A DNA stretch of 5,422 bases from contig JAAOIJ010000083.1 of assembly GCA_015163815.1 (NCBI GenBank), positions 1-5,422 of the forward strand, in the 5' to 3' direction. Origin of the DNA: Endozoicomonadaceae bacterium (lineage in GTDB: Bacteria > Pseudomonadota > Gammaproteobacteria > Pseudomonadales > Endozoicomonadaceae). A program made the position numbers and the translations under genes. The notes under the pieces were generated by a model. The model made no database searches. It was given only the letters and a program-made list of their open reading frames with translations, and had not been told where the DNA came from. Positions 1-5,361 of this stretch are shown here, piece after piece. Position 1 is the stretch's first letter. Each line of letters opens with the position of its first letter.

Positions 1-1
1 A

Positions 2-1408
2 CGAGATAACCAATCTTATATTTTTTACGATCAGCTGGATCATTTTCTGGTCGTATTAGAGAAACAACCTACGGCTTATCAGATTAAGTCATTCAATGTG
101 AATCCTAACACTGAATTGTGTCAACTGCCTAGAACTGAATTGTGTCAACTGGAAGGGGCCTTTGAATTGGCTATTACGCCTATTCCAGAAGATCATATTC
201 AAGCATCTTCAACTTTTAAATCTATAGATTTAATGACAGGACCGGAAATCCCTTTTGCTCGGCAAGCTTTTATTTTAGACCATTTAATTAAAAAAGAGGT
301 CAATATAACGCATCAAGATATCGATCATGAATCTTATCAAGTCATGTTACAAGCATTACACTATTCTGGCTATAGAACATTAGAAAAAGCAGTAACATAT
401 GGGTTGCACATCATGCCACCTGGACCTGTTTTTACAACTTGGGGATCATTGACAGGTAGCTCGATTTTTAATGGAAAAAATAATCCTCCACGTCAATTTG
501 ATTTGAGATCTAATTTACTCGATATCGCCAATCTATTACAACCAGCAGGCATTCCATTAATTATAGTTTATACCGAACTCAATATGAATCCATGTGCAAA
601 AGAGACACTGATATCCGATTTTGATCATAACAATATTTTAGTTATCAATACATACGAACTTTTCACTTTAAATGAGACTTCTTATCTTTTAAAAAAAACA
701 AAACTAAAATATCACACTTTAAACAAGCATGCTTCTACTAGGGATAGGTATAAAATACTGTTCTCTCTTATGGATGAGTTAAGATTTGCTATTCTCTATG
801 ATAAAAACCTGTTTATTGAACAAGCTATCAAAATAGCTAGAAATAAAAATAAACTGAGTATAGCTCATAGCCTTGAACAGACGAAAAAAGGATCATTAAT
901 TTATACAGATGCAGATAATATATTTTTGAAACCACCGATGTATCAGATTGCTCCCTCCTGTATAGTAAAGGCAGTTATAGTGAAAGGAATGTCTTTAGAT
1001 TATTTTAAAACAACATTGATTCCTAGTCAGATATCTAATATATTAGATATTGATACAGCCACTTTGTTTGAGCATGACAGTCCCCGTGGAAGACCTTTCA
1101 CAGCAACAATAGAAAAAATCGAACTCAAAAAAAAATACTATCATATAATCCAAGCGCTATCATCTAATACGTTAGACATAAAGATAGCTTTAAGCGATAC
1201 GGATCAGAATGATTTTCGTGAGAAAGATAACCCTTTTTATAACTGGAGCTATTACCATTTTCTTCATACAGACATAGGCTATCTTAGAGCTTATCAGAAC
1301 CCAAGATACGATATAGATATCTCTTATCAAAACAAAAAATTAGCAATCATACAGCAGAATGCTTGGATGTATTATGCTCGAACAGAATCATGGGTGAGGC
1401 AGAAATAA
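2..1408 (+). CDS. Large effector-like protein with glycosyltransferase-like DxD region (5'-partial)
   Basis: The frame is open from base 2, so the gene enters from outside the window. The GTG at 98 has no Shine-Dalgarno and is probably an internal Val codon. The visible part is 468 residues ending at TAA 1406-1408. Counting from that GTG, residues 226-230 read DELRF and residues 266-279 read SLIYTDADNIFLKP. Seen together, these resemble the D-x-x-R helix and the metal/UDP-binding DxD loop of GT-A fold sugar transferases, a group that includes large clostridial toxins and several effectors of intracellular bacteria. The gap between the two motifs (about 40 residues) is longer than usual. Further acidic clusters occur at residues 316-319 (LDID) and 404-408 (DIDIS). 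No signal peptide or membrane segment is visible, although the true N-terminus is missing. The predicted role, modifying a host target with a sugar, is inference. The DxD could be fortuitous and the family remains unassigned. The four Trp codons examined are TGG. Confidence 0.75.
   Translation, partial: RDNQSYIFYDQLDHFLVVLEKQPTAYQIKSFNVNPNTELCQLPRTELCQLEGAFELAITPIPEDHIQASSTFKSIDLMTGPEIPFARQAFILDHLIKKEVNITHQDIDHESYQVMLQALHYSGYRTLEKAVTYGLHIMPPGPVFTTWGSLTGSSIFNGKNNPPRQFDLRSNLLDIANLLQPAGIPLIIVYTELNMNPCAKETLISDFDHNNILVINTYELFTLNETSYLLKKTKLKYHTLNKHASTRDRYKILFSLMDELRFAILYDKNLFIEQAIKIARNKNKLSIAHSLEQTKKGSLIYTDADNIFLKPPMYQIAPSCIVKAVIVKGMSLDYFKTTLIPSQISNILDIDTATLFEHDSPRGRPFTATIEKIELKKKYYHIIQALSSNTLDIKIALSDTDQNDFREKDNPFYNWSYYHFLHTDIGYLRAYQNPRYDIDISYQNKKLAIIQQNAWMYYARTESWVRQK
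110..151 (+). repeat. 24-bp-period in-frame tandem duplication
   Basis: The 18-mer ACTGAATTGTGTCAACTG occurs at 110-127 and again, identically, at 134-151. The copies are separated by six bases, giving a 24-bp period. Because 24 is a multiple of three, the protein gains a repeated TELCQL segment (TELCQLPR then TELCQLEG) without losing frame. This looks like a recent slippage or small duplication inside the coding region. Confidence 0.85.
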
Positions 1409-1412
1409 AAAA

Positions 1413-1613
1413 ATGCTTTCAATACAAAATCAGCAGTATATCTTGAAAAAAATAATCAAACGATCAATACAGACAATACTCGTTATCGATATATTCAAAA
1501 AAACTGTAACAAGTAATAACGACGCACTAAAATTCAAAACATCTCAACATAAAAATAGATCATTGTCATTGCAAATGATTAAAAAACGTTTTGATGATAT
1601 GATGCGAACCTGA
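1413..1613 (+). CDS. Doubtful small basic protein, 66 residues
   Basis: An ATG sits four bases after the stop of the preceding gene, and the frame runs 66 codons to a TGA at 1611-1613. A possible Shine-Dalgarno (TGAGG, 1395-1399) lies inside the end of the upstream gene, about 13 bases from the ATG, which is long. The product is rich in Lys, Arg, Ile and Ser, with a mildly hydrophobic stretch near residues 10-28 (LKKIIKRSIQTILVIDIF), no family motif and no clear membrane segment. If translated it would probably be coupled to the upstream gene. It could equally be a chance open frame in AT-rich DNA or the decayed remainder of a longer reading frame. I do not recognise it. Confidence 0.3.
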   Translation: MLSIQNQQYILKKIIKRSIQTILVIDIFKKTVTSNNDALKFKTSQHKNRSLSLQMIKKRFDDMMRT

Positions 1614-1945
1614 TATGTCAAGAGTATGATCACTCGCGAAAACCAAAACACGATTAAAAAATATACCATATAAACATATTTGTTCAAAGTAATAGGCAGC
1701 ATTCCAGAAAACAAGATGGCATAACAAAACAAGCTTGCCTATATAAAGCTTTTCATATTGAGAATACAGCCTAGATCATTATCTGAAATGTGTTAACAAT
1801 CAGAATACTCATACTCTCTATCTGTTAAAAATACATTTTTTTACAAAAAATGTCTAGATGCAAAGGATATGAAGTAAAAAAATTGATGATCAAATGTTTA
1901 CAAAAGAGGCAACTTACAATATAAACAAACCATTACTTTTGATAA
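1614..1945. other. Non-coding AT-rich spacer with small hairpins
   Basis: I see no credible gene in these 332 bases. Short inverted repeats are present: AAGCTT at 1731-1736 and again at 1746-1751 with a 9-base loop, and a 9-bp perfect stem at 1833-1853. The hydrophobic frame on the opposite strand that overlaps the left part has no ribosome binding site and lies across the preceding + strand ORF. The stretch ends exactly at the IS256-type terminal repeat at 1946. It is probably decayed sequence between the effector gene and the transposon. Confidence 0.6.
1833..1853. repeat. 9-bp-stem hairpin, possible weak terminator on the minus strand
   Basis: ACATTTTTT (1833-1841) pairs perfectly with AAAAAATGT (1845-1853) across a three-base loop. 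The stem is almost all A-T. Read on the minus strand it is followed by ATTTTTAAC, a short T run, so it could act as a weak terminator for leftward transcription out of the insertion element. No gene clearly needs it, and AT-rich DNA produces such stems by chance. Confidence 0.3.
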
Positions 1946-1973
1946 GAGTCTGTCCATATCTCTGTGTAAATTC
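1946..1973 (+). repeat. Left terminal inverted repeat of the IS256-type element
   Basis: These 28 bases match the reverse complement of 3220-3247 at 26 positions. The two differences fall at positions 8 and 9 of the repeat (TC here, CT at the other end). The end starts GAGTCTGTCC and contains TCTGTGTAAA. Confidence 0.85.
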
Positions 1974-2019
1974 TAATTAAGCTATCATGAAAAAACAATC
2001 ATTTTATAGAGACAAGATA

Positions 2020-2064
2020 ATGAAATCAGATATCAATAAATCAATAGAAAAAGCTATCAATTGA
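2020..2064 (+). pseudogene. 5' stub of the IS256-type transposase
   Basis: An ATG 46 bases inside the left terminal repeat, preceded by GAGACAAG as a weak ribosome binding site, opens a frame reading MKSDINKSIEKAIN. It stops at TGA 2062-2064, two bases before the TA target of the IS5-family insertion. The position is right for the start of an IS256-family transposase gene. If the inserted element is removed, the frame goes on past the stop (LEFTGHHDYLSSHSEK and onward) to another stop, so the gene was already broken apart from the insertion. The identification comes mainly from location between the terminal repeats. Confidence 0.4.
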
Positions 2065-2067
2065 TTA

Positions 2068-2087
2068 AGGCGTGTCCTCAATCTGAA
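2068..2087 (+). repeat. Left terminal inverted repeat of the IS5-family element
   Basis: AGGCGTGTCCTCAATCTGAA matches the reverse complement of 2846-2865 at 16 of 20 positions, including an unbroken GTGTCCTCA core. TA directly precedes it. Confidence 0.8.
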
Positions 2088-2110
2088 AATCATTGATAGA
2101 TTGTTTTTTA
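2079..2110 (+). terminator. Rho-independent-like hairpin just inside the IS5 left end
   Basis: CAATCT (2079-2084) pairs with AGATTG (2098-2103) around a 13-base loop, followed at once by TGTTTTTTA. It sits between the left end and the transposase start, where it would stop transcripts running in from outside the element. The stem is short and A-T rich, so efficiency is uncertain. Confidence 0.45.
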
Positions 2111-2126
2111 TTTTAAAATAAACGAC

Positions 2127-2146
2127 ACTCTTTTTTAAAAAAGAGT
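2127..2146. promoter_or_regulatory. 20-bp perfect palindrome upstream of the transposase start
   Basis: ACTCTTTTTT followed directly by its complement AAAAAAGAGT forms a perfect 20-bp palindrome ending eight bases before the ATG at 2155. Its right arm contains GAG, the nearest Shine-Dalgarno-like sequence, so in RNA the arm could hide the ribosome binding site. Similar sequestration is known in other insertion sequences as a brake on transposase made from read-through transcripts; its use here is inferred. Confidence 0.4.
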
Positions 2147-2154
2147 AGTGACTT

Positions 2155-2840
2155 ATGATTAGAGATTTTTTTAACTGATATGCTTTGGTAAAAAATACAA
2201 ATAATTATGAAAAAAATCAATGTCATCGATGGAAAAATGATCGACATGTCATAGCTGCTATATGATGAAAATTACATACAGGTTCTCCTTGTGGAAATAT
2301 TCCCTCTAAGTTTTTCCCTTGGAAAACAGCTTCTAATCGATTTAATAGATGGACATATAAAAACAGATGACATCATTTTTTTAACTCTCAAAAAAAAACA
2401 AATCAACATTGTATTTTTATAGATAGCACTTATATTCAAGTTCATCAGCATGCAAGTGGTTCTAGAAAAGAAGAAAAAAGAGCAATAGGACAATCTAGAG
2501 GTGGCAATACAACCAAAATTCATATGCTGGCTGATGGAAATGGACGCCCTATTGATTTTGAAATCACTAGAAGCGAGGTTCATGATTCAAAAATGGCCTA
2601 TGGCCTGATGTTAAAAATAAAAGAAGCTGGCTATTTTATAGCAGATAAAGGATATGATTCTGAATTAATTCGAGAACAAGCAGAACAGTTAGGAATGAAT
2701 GCTATGATTCCAAAACGTTCTAACACTAAAAAACCTGCTATTCATTTTAAAAAAAACATTTTAGAAGTATTTCAACTCGTTTTGATAAACTAGCTAGGAG
2801 TTTTAAAGCGATGATTTATATTGCGTGTGCTATTATTTGA
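2155..2840 (+). pseudogene. IS5-family (IS427-like) DDE transposase remnant
   Basis: From ATG 2155 one frame reads almost the whole transposase, with TGA stops at 2176, 2263, 2266 and 2368. Recognisable in order are DRHVIAAI, KLHTGSP, PWKTASNRFNRW, then the catalytic core: FIDSTYIQVHQHASG (first Asp, codon at 2422), AIGQSRGGNTTKIHMLADGN, and FIADKGYDSELIREQ (second Asp). RSNTKKP follows. Near 2750 the frame changes by a deletion, and the C-terminus resumes in another frame as KKHFRSISTRFDKLARSF through IACAII to TGA 2838-2840. The deletion removes the stretch that normally carries LIEN(F) with the third catalytic residue, Glu. The longest intact piece, opening at ATG 2524, lacks the first Asp. 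The product is therefore inactive. Confidence 0.9.
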
Positions 2841-2845
2841 GTGAA

Positions 2846-2865
2846 TTCAAAATGAGGACACACCC
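2846..2865 (-). repeat. Right terminal inverted repeat of the IS5-family element
   Basis: Read on the minus strand it begins GGGTGTGTCCTCATTTTGAA and pairs with the left end at 16 of 20 positions. TA follows it at 2866-2867, matching the TA before the left end. Confidence 0.8.
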
Positions 2866-2867
2866 TA

Positions 2868-3219
2868 GAATTCACTGGTCATCATGATTATCTTTCATCG
2901 CATTCAGAAAAATATTAAAAATAAGGATTTTCTTTCCAAATTTTCACTATTTTATCGTCAGATAAATGATGAATATGCTGACATATTCATCAAGACGCCA
3001 TCAATCTAATCAGTCGATTCTAAATCAATCAATTTTTTTGAAAAAACAACTTAAACGACTTAGAGCGCATTTTTTACAGATGATTCCTCGAGGTTTAAAA
3101 TATTGAATTTTAAAAATCAATTATATTTCAATGTAATTGATTACACTGATCCGACATTGGTATCAAATAATGACTTATCTTTTGGTCAAATTCAAGATTA
3201 TATTTAGGGGCTAAAATAT
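2868..3219 (+). other. Right-hand interior of the IS256-type element, possible transposase C-terminal debris
   Basis: No intact gene is present. Fragments in changing frames are open. One reads SEKILKIRIFFPNF, vaguely like the RRREKI..IFPN segment near the end of IS256 transposases. Another, open from 3064 to a TAG at 3205-3207, contains LYFNVIDYTDP and NNDLSFGQIQDYI, vaguely like the C-terminal LYLA...NW.L...Q...YF pattern. These resemblances are weak and mutually competing. A 46-codon ATG frame at 2966-3106 has no ribosome binding site. The simplest reading is a heavily decayed transposase tail. Confidence 0.4.
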
Positions 3220-3247
3220 GAATTTACACAGAGATATGAGCAGACTC
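3220..3247 (-). repeat. Right terminal inverted repeat of the IS256-type element
   Basis: The reverse complement begins GAGTCTGCTC and contains TCTGTGTAAA, matching the left end at 26 of 28 bases. The adjoining outside bases do not repeat those at the left end. Confidence 0.85.
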
Positions 3248-3275
3248 CTCTGCCTTTTAAGTGAAAAAAAATTTT

Positions 3276-3309
3276 CATAAAACAAGCATCCAAGAGAATT
3301 GTTTGATGC
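3276..3309 (-). terminator. Weak terminator-like hairpin after the ankyrin-like gene
   Basis: On the minus strand, a few bases after the TAA stop (3317-3315), GCATC (3309-3305) can pair with GATGC (3290-3286) across a 14-base loop. The stem is followed by TTGTTTTATG. It is only five pairs, so termination would be weak. Its placement directly after the gene and before the transposon end is what makes it worth noting. Confidence 0.3.
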
Positions 3310-3314
3310 AAAGA

Positions 3315-5225
3315 TTATTGAATAGAACAGGAAGAGAATGTAGGGATACGCTCATCTTCTAAATCAGCCGAAATCACTTCATTATTTGGCAGGCATCTTT
3401 TTTTAGTAGGTTGTAAAGTACTATCTTCTGATAATAAACGTTTTCTTGTACTGCTTGTGGAGCCACGTATATCCTTACCTAGCTTGTTTTGAAATGTTTG
3501 TAATAGACTGATTGCCTCATAATGATCATTATTTATAGCATACTGTAATACCGTTTGGTTATCACTATTGAGACAATAAAACCAATCATGAATCATCATA
3601 TTTTCTTCAAAGTCATGATCGAATACTTCTGGCCAAGTGAGTATTATTTTGAGGGTCTCTGTTTGATTTGTTTCTACACAGATCTTTAAAATAGTATCCT
3701 CTCCATGATGAGTATAAAATAGTATTTTTCGTGATTGTTCTTTTAATACTTTTGTTAAAAACAAAAATACCTTGAGTACTATACACATATGCCCATTCTT
3801 ACAAGCTAACATAATCCCTGGTATATTATCACACTTAGCAAACAGTATGTTTTCTAAAGCATCGAGTTCATCTGTTGATAAAGAAGATGTTTCATCAATA
3901 TAAGTACTGATAAAAGTCAATAATAATATAACAGATTTTATATATCCATGCTGTAATGCAAACGATAAAGTATGATGAATACTAAAATAATCATTTAATT
4001 TGCTTAACGTTGGAATGCCAGATAAAATCCATGTGATTTGAAATTGATATAAATGATGCATCATTTCACCATTAAACAACTCCTGTACAAGCAATACAGC
4101 TGGATTGAAATTTGCTTCAAACCAAGCTGTAACGTATGGATTTCCTGCTTGTAATGCTAATCTTTCTGGCCAAGTTAATAACTCGCCTACATTCTTTAAT
4201 ATATCGACCTCAAAATGTGCAAGAAGGGTGAGATTCAAACTGGATCCACCTTGAACATGACAATAAAATAATATACTCAAGAAATCGTGCTTGCATTCTG
4301 GATAATCGATGATAAAAGATTGAATAACATTAAAAAAATGGTCCACTATTTGATGATACTGGTTTTGACAGGCTTTCAGTAATCCTGAGTAGCCATTCAA
4401 TGGATTCTTAGAGAATAAAATGTCTATTAAAGCCATTTTTTCATCGTCTGACAATAGCGTTGACTCACAGTATGTTTTTAATTGATTAAAAAAAACATGA
4501 ACTGCTGTTTTTTGCCCATGATATATTGCCATATACAGTTCATTTTTTGACTGCAGACTCTTTTTTAGTTCCTGTAAATTTTTAATTCCAAAATATTGGA
4601 AGTCCCATGGTATTTCAGTTAATTCACTTTTAGTTTTTATCTTCAATCCACAATGCCCTCCTAGTAACATTAAATTGAATATATTTGGATTGAAAGAGAA
4701 ACATTTTACATCAATATATCTAGGTATTTCCTGCACAACACATTGAGGAACGTTTCTGAAACTAACGAAAGCAACGGCTTGATTGTTTAAGGCGTATCTT
4801 TTTTCCCAATTTAAAAATATACATTTCTTTATTGATTCCCAAGGATTTGGGTTTGAGTATTTCAAACCTGAACTATTATTTATTAGTTTTATATTTTTAA
4901 TTTCAAAAATCATACATTTCAAAGGAATAGTAGGATCATATCCAATAATAAAGCCTTCATCATAATCCGTTCGATTTATAATAATTTCCACAGCATTATC
5001 ACCACAGAACAAAATATATTTCCTCATGGCATTCGAATCTTGTTTCTTGAAAACATCCTCTATTAATGAGCTAAAATTTTCCATGTTAGAGTAATAACTT
5101 AATTGATTTACCTTCTTATAAAATAAATCCAGCAGCAAACTTTTATCTGGAACAAGCTCTGTGATATCTAAACCTGTGATATCCCTTATTTTTTTATAGA
5201 AATCGGATGATACAACATCAATCAA
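3315..5225 (-). CDS. Ankyrin-like helical repeat protein, candidate host-directed effector
   Basis: This frame of 636 residues ends at TAA (3317-3315). Its only available start is TTG at 5225, just after TGA at 5234-5232 and without a Shine-Dalgarno, so it is probably the 3' portion of a longer gene (see 5218-5334). Residues 1-220 form an unrecognised N-terminal region. Residues 229-582 contain ankyrin-like helix pairs such as LYMAIYHGQKTAVHVFF, GLLKACQNQYHQIVDHFF, LSFALQHGYIKSVILLL, IMLACKNGHMCIVLKVF and VLQYAINNDHYEAISLL. The units are longer and more divergent than canonical 33-residue ankyrins. Two blocks offset by about 180-190 residues (LYMAIYHG/LSFALQHG, LKACQN/LACKNGH, SILFY/KILFY, LTWPE twice) show an internal duplication. 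The tail has RKR (594-596) and KKR (608-610), a bipartite nuclear-import-like pattern, then the acidic DLEDE. No signal peptide is visible. A protein-protein interaction role in the host is inference. Confidence 0.8.
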   Translation of the reverse strand: MIDVVSSDFYKKIRDITGLDITELVPDKSLLLDLFYKKVNQLSYYSNMENFSSLIEDVFKKQDSNAMRKYILFCGDNAVEIIINRTDYDEGFIIGYDPTIPLKCMIFEIKNIKLINNSSGLKYSNPNPWESIKKCIFLNWEKRYALNNQAVAFVSFRNVPQCVVQEIPRYIDVKCFSFNPNIFNLMLLGGHCGLKIKTKSELTEIPWDFQYFGIKNLQELKKSLQSKNELYMAIYHGQKTAVHVFFNQLKTYCESTLLSDDEKMALIDILFSKNPLNGYSGLLKACQNQYHQIVDHFFNVIQSFIIDYPECKHDFLSILFYCHVQGGSSLNLTLLAHFEVDILKNVGELLTWPERLALQAGNPYVTAWFEANFNPAVLLVQELFNGEMMHHLYQFQITWILSGIPTLSKLNDYFSIHHTLSFALQHGYIKSVILLLTFISTYIDETSSLSTDELDALENILFAKCDNIPGIMLACKNGHMCIVLKVFLFLTKVLKEQSRKILFYTHHGEDTILKICVETNQTETLKIILTWPEVFDHDFEENMMIHDWFYCLNSDNQTVLQYAINNDHYEAISLLQTFQNKLGKDIRGSTSSTRKRLLSEDSTLQPTKKRCLPNNEVISADLEDERIPTFSSCSIQ

Positions 5226-5334
5226 CCAGTGTCATAAAACTGTCAGTTACATATTTATCAGTTATAGTATCTATTGTATTACCTCTGTCATATTGACTTA
5301 CAGTAAAATTCGTTCTAGCTAATATATTTTGCAT
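5218..5334 (-). pseudogene. 5' end of the ankyrin-like gene, split off by a 4-bp frameshift
   Basis: An ATG at 5334 with a good Shine-Dalgarno opens a 38-codon frame (MQNILARTNFTVSQYDRGNT to MTLVD) that stops at TGA 5220-5218. The stop overlaps the start of the long frame, which lies in the +1 phase. At the junction the minus strand reads CTGGTTGATTGATGTTGTA, where TTGA occurs twice in tandem. Dropping one TTGA gives MTLVDVVSSDFYKKI, joining the two frames without loss into one protein of 671 residues. The good start signal here and the poor TTG of the long frame both argue that this is the genuine N-terminus. Whether the shift is a fixed mutation, a reversible slippage site or a read error cannot be told from one sequence. 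Confidence 0.65.
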
Positions 5335-5344
5335 TATAATTTTT

Positions 5345-5350
5345 TCCTCA
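5345..5350 (-). promoter_or_regulatory. Shine-Dalgarno deciding the ATG at 5334
   Basis: The minus strand reads TGAGGA followed by ten bases and then ATG at 5334. It is the only convincing ribosome binding site near the 5' end of the ankyrin-like gene and favours this start over the TTG at 5225. Confidence 0.6.
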
Positions 5351-5355
5351 TTCTC

Positions 5356-5361
5356 ATTATA
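5356..5361 (-). promoter_or_regulatory. Possible -10 box for the ankyrin-like gene
   Basis: The minus strand shows a perfect TATAAT. No good -35 hexamer is present at 16-18 bases upstream. A start six or seven bases downstream of the box would place the 5' end of the RNA almost on the Shine-Dalgarno, which is short. In DNA this AT-rich the match could be chance. Confidence 0.25.

Larger units (their letters stand above)
2068..2865 (+). mobile_element. IS5-family element (IS427-like), 798 bp, defective
   Basis: The two ends are imperfect inverted repeats (16 of 20 matches) sharing GTGTCCTCA. They are flanked directly by TA at 2066-2067 and TA at 2866-2867, the dinucleotide duplication expected of IS427-group IS5 elements. 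Inside is one transposase remnant on the + strand. The element is inserted within the IS256-type remnant, so it arrived later. Its length is slightly below the usual 820-900 bp, in keeping with a short deletion seen near the transposase C-terminus. With four stops and that deletion it cannot make its own transposase, though it may still be mobilised in trans if intact copies exist elsewhere. Confidence 0.85.
1946..3247 (+). mobile_element. Degenerate IS256-family (mutator type) element, interrupted by an IS5-family element
   Basis: The boundaries are two 28-bp inverted repeats that match at 26 of 28 positions. They start GAGTCTG and contain TCTGTGTAAA, an arrangement typical of IS256-family ends. 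The full span is 1302 bp, but about 800 bp of that is the inserted IS5-family element, so only about 500 bp of the outer element is left. Family members are usually about 1.3 kb with a transposase near 400 residues, so most of its transposase has been deleted. The bases just outside the two ends (TTTGATAA on the left, CTCTGCCT on the right) are not direct repeats, so no target duplication survives. The family call rests on the ends; the interior gives only weak support. Confidence 0.65.

Noticed and set aside
98..100. GTG as the start of the left-hand gene
   Set aside because: The frame is open back to base 2 and no Shine-Dalgarno precedes the GTG, so the gene most likely begins outside the window.
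1544..1732. Hydrophobic 62-residue frame on the minus strand
   Set aside because: It overlaps the + strand small ORF and AT-rich spacer, has no ribosome binding site, and its hydrophobicity is what A/T-rich antisense gives.
2155..2370. Alternative genetic code with TGA as Trp
   Set aside because: The two large genes use TGG for Trp throughout and have no in-frame TGA, so decay of the element is the simpler explanation.
2272..2583. 103-residue minus-strand frame inside the IS5 element
   Set aside because: It lies opposite the clearly recognisable transposase remnant and shows no family features.
2966..3106. 46-codon frame with a basic segment (FLKKQLKRLRAHF)
   Set aside because: No ribosome binding site, it lies inside the decayed IS256-type interior, and competing frames there fit transposase debris at least as well.
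4783..4965. 60-residue + strand frame
   Set aside because: It lies wholly opposite the long ankyrin-like gene and has no independent support.
5214..5225. Programmed +1 frameshift of the release-factor-2 type at the ankyrin-like gene
   Set aside because: The stop is UGA and the shift is +1, but the preceding GAU would re-pair poorly and the usual CUU-UGA with an upstream Shine-Dalgarno-like stimulator is missing; the tandem TTGA explains the shift better.
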